Shown here: piece after piece, positions 53,473-64,000 of the stretch
Layout of the letters: each line of letters starts with the position of its first letter
How positions within the stretch are numbered: position 1 is the stretch's first letter
Assembly (NCBI GenBank): GCA_037953625.1
Contig: CM075656.1
Location: 76,093,001 to 76,157,000, forward strand
Source of the DNA: Crotalaria pallida
Lineage: Eukaryota; Streptophyta; Magnoliopsida; Fabales; Fabaceae
Length of the DNA: 64,000 nucleotides
Direction: 5' to 3'
Program-made: the position numbers and the translations under genes
The notes under the pieces: model-generated
The model's input: only the letters and a program-made list of their open reading frames with translations
Told to the model about the DNA's origin: nothing
Database searches by the model: none

Positions 53473-56032
53473 TGTAACACCCTAAATAATAATTACCCTT
53501 AATTACCCCAAAATTAGGATTTAAAAATTTCTTTTAAGATGAATATGATAGTTGCCAAAATAATGTTTCCTTTCATTAATAACAAAAACATCAGAGTTAA
53601 CAAAGCGGAAGACTTAAATACATCAAATACATAAAGTATACGTTCAAGTACATCAGTTCGTCAAAATACAAAACAATATTTTAGCTCGGCCCAACTGGCC
53701 GAGACCCCATCAGCTATCCGACACTAAATGACTTGCTCTCCCTGTGAGGGAGAGTGAACCTGCTCGGCCGGTGACTGCGTCTGCTCGGACTTAGTAACTG
53801 AAAAATGGTAAGGAGGTGAGCATTACACAGAACTTAAATAAGCGGTTTCTAAAATGACATACCGAACTACCAAGCCAAACACAAGTAGTCAAATAGCAAA
53901 TAAATCACACGTAATCAATCCCATATATTTCATGCGTATATCAACAATTAGCTCTGTTTGCATACCCACGACCTCATCTAGCTCGGCTCACCTCATAAAC
54001 CAGCTTACTCTCTACTTACTAGTTATACCTCGGTTCACTTTGGCCACTAATCTCTTCCCTCGTATTCATTATTCACTATTCCACTTTTTACATGGCTTCC
54101 AATCTTTTACTCTTCTCGGATGCATACACCAAGTGCATGTCTTACACCATTTAAGTCGGATATTGGAGTGTCCATAACTGCGAGTACCACTGTACTCGTC
54201 TTACAGCTGCGAGCACCACAATGCTCGGCTTACGCGATCAATGCACGCACCCAGTACGCGTCTGCTATGACCAGGAACACTACCGCCGATCATTCTATGG
54301 AGTAAGGAGTGTCCATAACTGCGAGTACCACAATACTCGTCTTACAGCTGCGAGCACCACAATGCTCAACCTACGCGATCAATGCATGCACCCAGTACGC
54401 GTCTGCTATGACCAAGAACACATCCCACCGATTCCGTTCTCGGAACCTTGTGTGAGTCATAACTGCGAGCACCACCATGCTCGTCTTACAGCTGCGAGCA
54501 CCACAATGCTCGTCTTACGCGATCAATGCACGCACCCAGTACGCGTCTGCTATGACCAGACCACACAACCATTTCTCTTTAATTCCCCTTATCTTAATAA
54601 CCCTTACCTTTAGTTCGGCCCATCTCAGTTCACCTCTTTAATTTATTCCTCTTTACATTAACCTCACTATTCACTTAGCTCGGCCTCTGTTGGCTCAACC
54701 TCTCTACTTATCCCTTTAACCATCTTTCTAGCTCGGCCTCTCTCTCGGCTAAATTCGGTAACCATTCCCTCCTTCCATTAACATTACTCATCTTCTGCCT
54801 TATTACTCTATCTCTCCTACTTTCCATCTCTACCATTTTCTCATACCCATTCCCGAAGTCACTCAGCTCGGCCACATGCATGGATCATGAATATCAAAGC
54901 TCATAAACATTTATACACAAAGTTCATAATCACTTATACAACAGCAACAACCATAAAAATAAAACACTCAACCAATCCATCATGTAAATATCAACATATA
55001 GCATATAACGATACTCATCCCTACTTCAAACTCAAGTTTCTAATTCGTTTATTAGTTCCCTTTTTCCCTTTTTACCATTTCCTTTCTATATTAACCTAAA
55101 TCCATTTCCTAATCTAACACCCACTCTTAGTACCCTTTATGAACACCCTAGAAACCCAAACTCAAGTAGAGGTAACACTCACTCCTTACCTCAAACCGTG
55201 AGAGATAAGAGTTGAGAGCTTGAGATTGGCTTCCTTGACCTTGTGAGCTTCACACCACTCGAATCCGTGTCCTCCTTGCTGCCACCACAACACTACGCCG
55301 GTCCAGGAACGCCGGAGTAGAAGAGAACGGAGAGGAGGAGGGTTCCGGTTTGTGAGAAGAGAGGGAGAAGGAAAATGTTGGGGTTTTGTTTGCTGAAGCT
55401 TTGGAGGAGAAAGAGAGAGATTTGTAGGAGAGAAAGGGAGTGAGAATGCAAAGTGTTGAGGGTTGTGTATGTGGGGTTCTTTTATTCATTTAGGGAGAAC
55501 ATTTGTGTGGCTAGGATTTATTAGCTTCTTGAGGAAGCTTAGAATATATATGGCCAAGATTCATTGGCTTCTTGAGGAAGCCATGAATAGTACATTGAAA
55601 GGGACATAAAGTAATGATAGAGACATAAAGTGAAGGATAAGGACAGTGTACGGATGGTACGGTTCCCAAAGGGCTATAGCTCAAGATGAGCTGGCACGGA
55701 GGAGCTAGGCAGTGTCAGCTCGAATACGTCGGCCAGGATATGTTGGCTCGGTTCGTAGGAACATCAGCAGTCCGAGCTTACCTTTCGGATAATGCTATGA
55801 GTTGCGCTGAGGTCGGATAATCCAGACTGGACAATGGGTTTCCCGTTGAGTTCCCTTTCAGCTCGGTTCATATGCACACAATCTTATCTAGCTCGGCCGG
55901 GATCGGGCCGAGGCCTTAATCTCACATCCTAGGTCGGCTTATGCTCGTTCTACCCTTCTAACCTTGTACAATTTCTAAGGCTTAATCCTATCCTTAAATA
56001 AATATTTATATACTAATTTTCAGGATGTTACA
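53473..56032 (-). repeat. 5' LTR of the gypsy element (2.56 kb)
   Basis: Ends are TGTAACACCCT (53473) and AGGATGTTACA (56032), inverted as expected for TG...CA. The LTR is unusual in two ways: a triple tandem repeat with hairpins at 54168-54560, and many scattered copies of AGCTCGGCC-like words (for example near 53683, 53968, 54679, 54731, 54866, 55860 and 55892). An open frame at 55250-55489 within it is not supported as a gene. Confidence 0.88.
54168..54560. repeat. three ~140-bp tandem repeats with paired hairpins in the gypsy LTR
   Basis: Units start near 54168, 54308 and 54453. Each holds two 18-bp inverted repeats of the type CGAGCACCACAATGCTCG (starts 54181/54210, 54322/54351 and 54466/54495, always 29 bp apart), followed by ACGCGATCAATGCACGCACC and CAGTACGCGTCTGCTATGAC. 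Confidence 0.92.
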
Positions 56033-58205
56033 GTACCCAAGAGGAGGCTATTGTTTTCTATAATAACTATGCCAAACAACATGGCTTTATTGCCCGTAAA
56101 GATCGAGCTGAGACAAAACATGGCAAGACTATCAGACGAGATTTTTGTTGCCATCGTGAAGGTAAAACTACTTTAATTTGAAAGTAATTGATCCATTCAA
56201 GCAGCATACAAATAGGATGTCTTCTAGATGTGGTTGCAAAGCTCATATGCACATCACTTTGAAAAGAAGTGTTGATATATTTCCAGAAGAATGGCATGTT
56301 ACGAAGTTTGTAAAAGAGCACAATCATCCTATGTTATCACCTGAAGAAATGCGCTTTCATCCGGCAAATCGAAATATCACTCCTGAGGATGGAAAATAGA
56401 TTTTGCTATACAATGAAGGTGGACTATTTGTTAGGCAGATTATACAAGTTATGGAGCTTCAAAAAAAATGTCAAACATGGTGATCTCTCATTTATTGATA
56501 GTGATGTTCATAATTTTTTTGCTAGAGTAAGAAAAACATTAGGAGCTGATGATGCCACGAATCTTATCCAGTATATGAAATCTAAGAAAGAAGAAAACAC
56601 AAAGTTTCAATTTACATATTCGATGGATGAAGAAAGGAGGTTAGAACATTTATTTTGGTCTCATGCTAAAAGTTTTGACTGGTACCAAAGGTATGGTGAC
56701 GTAATCGTCTTCGATACGACATACAAAGTAAATGCATATGACATGCCATGTGGGATGTTTGTTGGTATGTACAACCATGGAAAAACAATTTTATTTGGAT
56801 GTGTACTTCTTCGGAATGAGACTGCTTCTACTTTCAAGTGATTAATGAAGGTATAACTTTGTTATTTATCTTTTTAATGCTTTGAGAACTGATTTCTTGT
56901 TTTTCTTAATAATTACTTTTTTTTGTCCAATTAACTACAGAATTTTGTTACTATGATGAAGAAACCACCGAAAACTATCATAACCGACCAAGATCCTTGG
57001 ATGTTTGAAGCAATTGCAACTGAAATGCTAACTACAAAACACAACTTTTGTATATGGCACATAACTTCAAAATTCAGTTGTTGGTTTGCAGCTCTTCTTC
57101 GCAATGACTACCAAAAATGGTGTGCTGATTTCTATATGTTGTACAAGATGAGCTCTTCAGAAGATTTCGAGCGCAATTGGTCTTTAACTATTGAGAAATA
57201 TAGCTTGCAAAGTAATAAACATGTTCAAGGTTTGCACAAAATTCGACATTTTTGGGCACCGGCTTATCTTCGCGATTACTTTTTTAGAGGGATGATAACC
57301 ACTGGAAGATCAGAAAGTGTAAATGCATTTATCAAGAAATTTGTTTCCTCTCGTTCATGCTTGAAAGATTTTGTGAAGCAGGTTAGTGTATTTTAAATAA
57401 TGTTGCCATATTTGTTAATTTCTTTATTTGCTTAGAGTAATTTATTAATTTTTCTTTATTTCCACGTGTTCATATTTTAGATAGATATTGCAATTGAAGA
57501 AATTAGTCAAGGAATTTCACATAACAAGATGATGGCTAAACTGAGACCCCCTTCCTTAAAAACAAAGTCTCCATTGGAAGAACAAGCTTTTAAAGTCCTT
57601 ATACCATTTGCTTTCAATAAATTTCAAGAGGAACATTAAAGGGTAAGTCAATATTCACTTATTGAAATTGAATGTAACGAATTCGTCTTAAAGCATTTTG
57701 AAGGGGGCAATAAAAGAAACCATATAGTATCTTGGGATGGAAATATAGCATTGTGCAGTTGCAAGAATTTTGAATTTGGGGCATACTTTGTCGTCATATA
57801 TTGCGTGTTTTTCTTCACCGAAATTGTTTTGAGATTCCATCATGTTATTTGCCTTTGCGTTGGAAATTTGATACATTGGATACTAATCCTTGTGGTAACC
57901 AAGAAGTATAAGAGGATACAATAATTAGGATGCAACAAGAACCTTCTTTTGAAGACAATGGGTTTGATGGTGGAGACAATATACTGTGCCCCCCAAAATC
58001 AAAAGCAAAAGGTCGCCCAAAAAAGAAGCGTGATAGGAGTGGAAAAGAATTAGCTAAGAAGCATAAAGTGTTGTTCTATTTGTAAACAACGAGGTCACAC
58101 AAAACCTAAATGTCCTACCAAGGAAAATATTAGTGTCTTGAATGAGGTTTCAAGAGGTTCTTTCAATAAACCGCAAAAGAAAGCAAAAAAAAAAAACAAG
58201 TGATG
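56033..58205 (+). pseudogene. FAR1/MULE-transposase-like pseudogene, 5' end cut by a gypsy insertion
   Basis: In order: a FAR1-type DNA-binding domain (EEAIVFYNNYAKQHGF, then CGCKAHMHITLKR and WHVTKFVKEHNHPM), the MULE transposase core (VIVFDTTYKVNAYDMPCGMF at about 56700, TIITDQDPWMFEAI at about 56965, FCIWHITSKF), the SWIM zinc finger (CSCKNFEFGG at about 57752, then CRH) and a terminal CCHC knuckle (CKQRGHTKPKC). Intron-like gaps lie at about 56852-56939 and 57380-57480. Lesions include a stop and frame change near 56398, TGA where Trp is expected (56839), TAA at about 57637, a lost G at about 57780 and a frameshift near 58070. FAR1 proteins are light-signalling factors derived from such transposases; this copy is dead. 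Confidence 0.87.
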
Positions 58206-58800
58206 AAGGGCTAAATCCGATCTTTACTTTGAAGTTTTAGGTAATAATATATCATCTCAAATTTATTTACTTTGATTATCCCTGTTTTTAACTCAAAATT
58301 TATTTATTTTGTAGGTGCCCAGTGCAATGGATTGATAGTTGCAAGGATTATTTGAAGAATTACATTGTAATTTTTGGCTATTAAGTAGAGTTGATTTTTG
58401 GCTAGTTATTTTGAAGTTAGAATTTTGATTTTGCAAAAAATAAGTTTTATAACAATTTGCAATTATACTGGTTATGTTATAATTCAATTTATTGTTGCAT
58501 TATACATTAATTTAGTTTATTGTTGCTTCGGTGTTCCATCATAATGTTTCTGTCAATCTTGTGAATGTTCAAGTGAAAAAAGGTACAAATGAAATTGTAA
58601 ATGATTAATTAATAAATGTAAAAATAAAAAATAAATATGGTATAAATAAGTATCAATCAAATTAATGGTAGACAATTAATTTATGTTGGAATTAGCACAT
58701 TATTTAATGCTAAACCTCAGGATAAGAAATCCCATAAAAAATTAAAGGGGTCAAAAAATAATACGGAGAGTCAAAAACCAACTTCTTATTTTTAAATGTA
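58206..58800. other. AT-rich DNA after the pseudogene, no gene seen
   Basis: No domain or splice-supported frame is visible. Short T/A-rich frames are ignored. Confidence 0.5.
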
Positions 58801-59292
58801 ACTAGTAAGCAAGTCCGTGCAATGCACGGGGCCATTACGCGAAGCCCTTAATTTAAACATGAAAATATTAAAGGTTTCATATCATGACTTAAATTTGATT
58901 AACAAACAATTGATTAAAATTTATTATCATGACTTATATTTTATATTTTCAAAATAACCAAATTCTAAAGAAATTCAAATTAAAACATGATTAAAATATG
59001 TCAAGTGACAAAACTTTCCTTAACCAACTTAATTTGGTTGTTTTAGAATTTGTTGATTTGTTAGATTATTTTCATGATTTTTTATTTTTGTAATTTTTTA
59101 TCATTTTTTAAGACAAATGAAGCATTTTAATTTTTTTTTTTTTTAGTTTTCTTAACTTCAATCCTAAAAACCCATAATCTTTTGATTTTTTCAAGATAAT
59201 AAAGTTTATCCCTTTTTAGATTCCTATTCTCAACCCAAGATTATTAAAAACTCTTTTTTTTTACAATTTTCGTAACTTATGCATCAATGCAT

Positions 59293-61787
59293 AACAAAAA
59301 CCATTAATTAATAATAATCAACTTGAAAATATTTTTTAAATGTTGTAGATATTTCTCTCCTATTTGTCTTCTCAATGATCCAATTAATTTCGGTATTCTC
59401 AATGATCCCATTAAGTTCTCTTCTATTAGTAAATTTCTCTTCTACTAGTAATAGATTTCTTTTTTTTTTTTGAAAAAGATTTAAATCAAATTTAAAATAA
59501 AATAATTACATTCAAAAGAATAATATAATACCTAAAATTGAAACTTTTTAATGGAATACAAATTTTCGGTTATGCATGACAAAAATCATTAATTAAAAAT
59601 AACCAACTTGAAAATATTCCTTAAATGTTGTAAATATTTCTTACCTATTTGTCTTCCCAATGATCCCATTAATTTCGGTCTTCTCAATGCCATTAATTTC
59701 GGTTTTAAATATTGTAGATATTTTTCTCCTATTTGTCTTCTCAATAATCCCATTAATTTCGGTCTTAAATGTTGTAGATATTTCTCTCCTATTTGTCTTC
59801 TCAATAAATTCATTAATTTCGGTCTTCTCAATGATCTCATTAAGTTCTCTTCTATTAGTAAATTTCTCTTCTATTAGTAATAGATTTCTTTTTTTTTTGT
59901 TTGAAAAAGATTTAAATCAGATTTGGAATAAAATAATTACATTCAAAAGAATAATATAATACCTAAAATTGAAACTTTTTAATGGAATACAAATTTTCGT
60001 TTTGTTATGAACGCATAACAAAAACCATTAATTAATAATAACCAACTTGAAAATATTCCTTAAATGTTGTAAATATTTCTCACTTAATTGTCTTCTCAAT
60101 AATCCCATTAATTTCGGTCTTCTCAATGCCATTAATTTCGGTTTTAAATATTGTAGATATTTCTCTCCTATTTGTCTTCTCAATAATCCCATTAATTTTG
60201 ATCTTAAATATTGTAGATATTTCTCTCTTATTTGTCTTCTCAATAAACCCATTAATTTCGGTCTTCTCAATGATCCCATTAAGCTCTCTTCTATTAGTAA
60301 ATTTCTCTTCTATTAGTAATAGATTTCTTTTTTTTTGTTTGGAAAAGATTTAAGTCAGATTTGAAATAAAATAGTTACATTCAAAAGAATAATATAATAC
60401 CAAAAATTGAAACTTTTTAATGGAATACAAATTTTCGTTTTATTATGCATGCATAACAAAAACCATTAATTAATAATAACCAACTTGAAAATATTCCTTA
60501 AATGTTGTAAATATTTCTCACCTATTTGTCTTCTCAATGATCCCATTAATTTCGGTCTTCTCAATGCCATTAATTTCGGTTTTAAATATTGTAGATATTT
60601 CTCTCCTATTTGTCTTCTCAATAATCCCATTAATTTCGGTCTTAAATGTTGTAGATATTTCTCTCCTATTTGTCTTATCAATAAACCCATTAATTTCGGT
60701 ATTCTCAATGATCCCATTAAGTTCTCTTCTATTAATAAATTTCTCTTCTATTAGTAATAGATTTCTTTTTTTTTTGTTTGAAAAAGATTTGAATCAGATT
60801 TAGAATAAAATAATTACATTCAAAAGAATAATATAATACCCGAAATTGAGACTTTTTAATGGAATACAAATTTTCGTAACGTATGCATCAATGCATAACA
60901 AAAACCATTAATTAATAATAACCAACTTGAAAATATTCCTTAAATGTTGTAAATATTTCTCACCTATTTGTCTTCTCAATGCCATTAATTTCGGTTTTAA
61001 ATATTGTAGATATTTCTCTTCTATTTGTCTTCTCAATAATCCCATTAATTTCGGTCTTAAATGTTGTAGATATTTCTCTAATATTTGTCATCTCAATAAA
61101 CCCATTAATTTCGGTCTTCTCAATGATCCCATTAAGTTCTCTTCTATTAGTAAATTTCTCTTCTATTAGTAATAGATATCTTTTTTTTTGTTTGAAAAAG
61201 ATTTGAATCAGATTTGGAATAAAATAATTACATTCAAAAGAATAATATAATACCTAAAATTGAAACTTTTTAATGGAATACAAATTTTCGTAACTTATGC
61301 ATCAATGCATAAAAAAAATCATTAATTAATAATAACCAAATTGAAAATATTCCTTAAATGTTGTAAATATTTCTCACCTATTTGTCTTCTCAATTATCTC
61401 ATTAATTTCGGTTTTCTCAATGCCATTAATTTCGGTTTTAAATATTGTAGATATTTCTCTCCTATTTGTCTTCTCAATGATCCAATTAATTTCGATCTTC
61501 TCAATGATCTCATTAAGTTCTCTTCTATTAGTAAATTTCTCTTCTATTAGTAATAAATTTCTTTTTTTTATTTGAAAAAGATTTGAATCAGATTTGGAAT
61601 AAAATAATTACATTCAAAAGAATAATATAATACCTAAAATTGAAACTTTTTAATGGAATATAAATTTTCGTAACTTATGCATCAATGCATAACAAAAACC
61701 ATTAATTAATAAAAACTAACTTGAAAATATTCCTTAAATGTTGTAAATATTTCTCACCTATTTGTCTTCTCAATGATCCCATTAATG
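59293..61787. repeat. higher-order tandem repeat array, ~440-bp units
   Basis: Unit starts (AACAAAAACCATTAATTAAT-type) lie at about 59293, 59578, 60017, 60455, 60897, 61311 and 61691, so spacings are about 285, 439, 438, 442, 414 and 380 bp. Shorter units have lost internal blocks. Within each unit a 60-bp sub-repeat (GTAGATATTTCTCTCCTATT plus CCCATTAATTTCGGTCTT) occurs two to four times. Units also share a T-run and an ATGCATCAATGCAT palindrome at the junction. Open frames on both strands repeat from unit to unit, but they are by-products of the periodicity. Confidence 0.92.
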
Positions 61788-63200
61788 GAATAAAAAAACC
61801 TAAAAAACCAAAAGTTAAGCAACTACTGTTAAGAGAGCCTAAAGAATAGATACAAAGTGAGAATGAAAAGATTGAAAAGAACTTGAATATGAAAGATCGA
61901 AAACAACACAATGAACAATGAATTTGATTCAACTTCACCATTATTTATAAGATTTGAATGGGTTAAAAAAAATTAATTGCAGAAGATTGAAAAAGCTTCA
62001 TTGCTCCTTGTTTAGAGGAGATTGAAAAGGTCCTTCAAATCCTCACTCTCATATTCGAATACAGAACTGCAAGAACTGCAGTGAATAATAATATTAGCAA
62101 ATAAATTATTAGTCTAAAAAAAAATCTTTCCAAATAAATTATTAGTCTCACCTTCAACCCTTGAAATCAACTCCCTTCAAGTCTTGATCTTTCTCACTTG
62201 CAACACTTGCAAGAAGACAAAGTAGACCAAAGGTTAAAAGAAATACAACAACAAAATTATATAGGTAGAAATTTAACATAAATATTGAATAGAAGTTGAC
62301 AAAGAGAAATTAGAAACACTCATATGTGAACACTCAAACAATCAACCATATTATTGTTCTAAACGAAAATAGGAAAGGAACCATAAAGTAATATGAACAG
62401 CAATATGAACAGCAACAACAACAAAGAAGAAACTAAAATTATCACCATAAACAATAAAAACAAACAACATCATCAACAACCAAAAATACACATAAAAAAA
62501 CAGAAATCCTTGTAAAACAAAATTTAAAAAAAAAAACAGAAAGAAATTTTTTTTAAAAAAAGAAAGAAACAGAAGCCAATCGTGGAGATAGATCGCAGGC
62601 GGTGGAGGGAGAGCGAGATCGGAGAACGGTTTCGAAGGCCGTGGAGGAGGGACATGCATGGCGGTGGAACCGAGATCCATGGCGATGAAGGGAAAAAAAA
62701 GCTTGTGTGCATAACAAAAAAAACTCAAAACAATAAAGATCCGGTGTGCAGTTTCATTGTCAAGAACGAAGAGGGCGAGAGTTTGAGACTTACTTACAAG
62801 AACAGAGATCTTAATTGTCGGTGTCTAGCGGTGATGACCACGGTAGTGACGGTCGTGATTCGATGGTGGCCGGCGCGAATCGCGACAGTGTGGTGATGAA
62901 AGAATGAGAGAGCATGAGAGAGAGCGCATGAGAGAGAGTGAGAAGAGAGAAAATGACACAGAGCAGAGAAAATGTGTTGAAGAAAGGAAGAGGAATGAAA
63001 TTGTAAAGTGACTTTCCACTTTCTTGCAAACAAAACCGTGTAATACATTTGGGCTTCCATGTATAAGCCATAAGCCCAATTAGGTTTCCAAAGGCTCCCG
63101 CATAACTTCATTAATTACTTAGTGTGTTAGTGGAGTTAGATTAGTCAAAATTAGTACTGATTTTGGAGGGAAAATTGGAATTAGCACGAGAGACCCAGCT
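61788..63200. other. repeat-flank DNA with a GC-richer block, no gene assigned
   Basis: A-rich sequence is followed at 62575-62900 by a visibly GC-richer block with GGCGGTGGA words. Frames are open on both strands there (62582-62896 plus; 62351-62728 and 62794-63111 minus), but none has a recognisable domain. GAGAGAGCATGAGAG-type low complexity lies at 62905-62965. Confidence 0.4.
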
Positions 63201-63213
63201 GCTTTTATAATAA

Positions 63214-64000
63214 TATTGAATATTGATTATATGATATTTTTGGGCATGAATGGGTGAAACGTGGCCCAACCAAATTTAGGACATATTGAGCTAGACCAGA
63301 ATCTTTCAAGATTTTCTTGGGCCAAATTTTCATTGTCCAAGCACCCTCATTTATGGGACTTATTCGTAATATATTAGAGTAGGGTTTTTGCGATTTTATT
63401 TGTGACCAGAAACACTTCACTCATTTTATTATTTTTAATTTTATCCTTTTTTTGGTTTAACATCAAAATTATGAAGTATATTTCACACACACAAAAAAAA
63501 AAGTTTCAATCGTACAAAACAAAACTGATAATGTTTTGTAACCCACTGATTAGTTTACTGCCAAGTATTAACCACGAAAACATCAAGTTATTACTTTATA
63601 AATTGGATTTTATGATCTTATAATATGACTAATAATGATGAGTTACATAAAATATGTAGATTTTTCAAGGAATCGAGTATTGAAGAAAGAGAGCATGCTG
63701 AGATGATGATGGAATACCGAATACCTGACATTTGTTTGAAATTTGTATGAGTGCTTTTTAATTAGTTTACAGATGTTGATGGAAAGCTATAATCTGTTAG
63801 TTTTGTTTTGGTCCATCGGAAATTTTATTTTGTAGAAAAGAATATCTCACGTCCAATTTTTTGGGTAGTGAGGTATATTTTATGATCTTGATATTAAGTA
63901 AAAAAAAAAAGATAAAATTGGAAATAATAAGATAATGAAGTGTTTCTAACCATAAGTGAGATGTTTCTAACCATAAATCGGAAATGATAACAGCTCCACT
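63214..64000. other. intergenic DNA, no gene seen
   Basis: This is AT-rich sequence. GTTTCTAACCATAA occurs twice near 63941 and 63963. Nothing else is recognised before the window ends. Confidence 0.45.

Larger units (their letters stand above)
51390..56032 (-). mobile_element. Ty3/gypsy retrotransposon, 3'-truncated, with 5' LTR
   Basis: On the minus strand the order is 5' LTR (56032-53473), primer binding site, gag, protease and the start of RT. The sequence stops in the RT at the SGYHQ motif. RT, RNase H, integrase and 3' LTR are missing. The LTR end abuts FAR1-like coding sequence at 56033, so the element inserted into that gene. The lost end abuts a TIR fragment, which points to a later deletion or recombination. 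Confidence 0.92.
58803..63213. mobile_element. candidate element enclosing the tandem array
   Basis: AAGTCCGTGCAATGCACGGG (58811) is a near-palindromic end type common at the start of certain plant DNA elements. GACCCAGCTGCTTTTATAAT (about 63190-63210) is the sort of sequence I associate with their other end. Between them lie the tandem array and a GC-richer stretch. I could not find matching terminal repeats or a target duplication, so the boundaries and class are tentative (possibly Helitron-like). Confidence 0.3.

Noticed and set aside
54120..54613. 130-codon repetitive frame in the gypsy LTR
   Set aside because: It is produced by the tandem repeat units and is rich in repeated Cys/His words by periodicity; the LTR context argues against a gene.
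59608..61550. Repeated ~89-codon open frames (MKIFLKCCKYFSPICLLN...) on the plus strand and partners on the minus strand
   Set aside because: They recur once per satellite-like unit on both strands and consist of a few repeated words, as expected when a repeat period is close to a multiple of three. There is no domain or promoter.

Overview
This is a 64-kb piece of a plant nuclear genome, most likely a papilionoid legume of the clover/Medicago/pea/vetch group. The evidence is the AT-rich sequence, spliced genes with GT...AG introns, four recognisable plant gene families, and a dense load of legume-type transposable elements (TEs). These include Ty1/copia and Ty3/gypsy elements, an L1-type LINE, Stowaway-like CTCCCTCC miniature elements (MITEs) and Mutator-like long-TIR elements. 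I see no bacterial, organellar, rRNA, tRNA or CRISPR genes.

Layout. 1-6956: 3' part of a decayed SIRE-like copia element with its 3' LTR. 6957-8965: repeat-like DNA and the 5' end of a plant-mobile-domain gene on the minus strand, preceded by a regular array of hairpins. 11847-14976: an apparently intact SDD1/SBT1.2-type subtilase. 16737-21184: a large nested palindrome made of two copies of one TIR element head to head, one holding a Stowaway MITE and the other a dead LINE. 21769-23159: a Mutator-like MITE and Stowaway MITEs. 25571-28948: an intact LRR receptor kinase of the PXL2/MIK1 type. 29571-31769: a young copia element with a large internal deletion. 32863-37980 (minus): an intact five-exon Aux/IAA repressor whose introns hold a solo LTR and three MITEs. 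38334-45664: a MITE graveyard with four CTCCCTCC copies in a row, a MITE with perfect 39-bp termini, one Mutator-like element with a perfect 9-bp target duplication, and a long-TIR element carrying gene-like sequence. 46398-50249 (minus): a four-exon gene for a Coa1-like mitochondrial protein. 51390-56032 (minus): a truncated gypsy element inserted into a FAR1/MULE-transposase pseudogene (56033-58205). 58803-63213: a candidate TE enclosing a higher-order tandem repeat array.

The four host genes act separately: an apoplastic protease, a surface receptor kinase, a nuclear auxin-response repressor and a mitochondrial assembly factor. No operon or gene cluster is implied.

The most unusual signal is structural. 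Four unrelated elements each carry regularly spaced 10-22-bp inverted repeats of constant unit length: CTCGAG pairs in the copia element, CTCGCTG-N6-CAGCGAG units near 8.1-8.4 kb, TTCCG-N12-CGGAA units in the 44.8-kb element, and CGAGY...RCTCG units in the gypsy LTR. A second notable signal is that introns 1 and 2 of the subtilase begin with a copy of the start of the following exon, as expected if they arose by tandem duplication.
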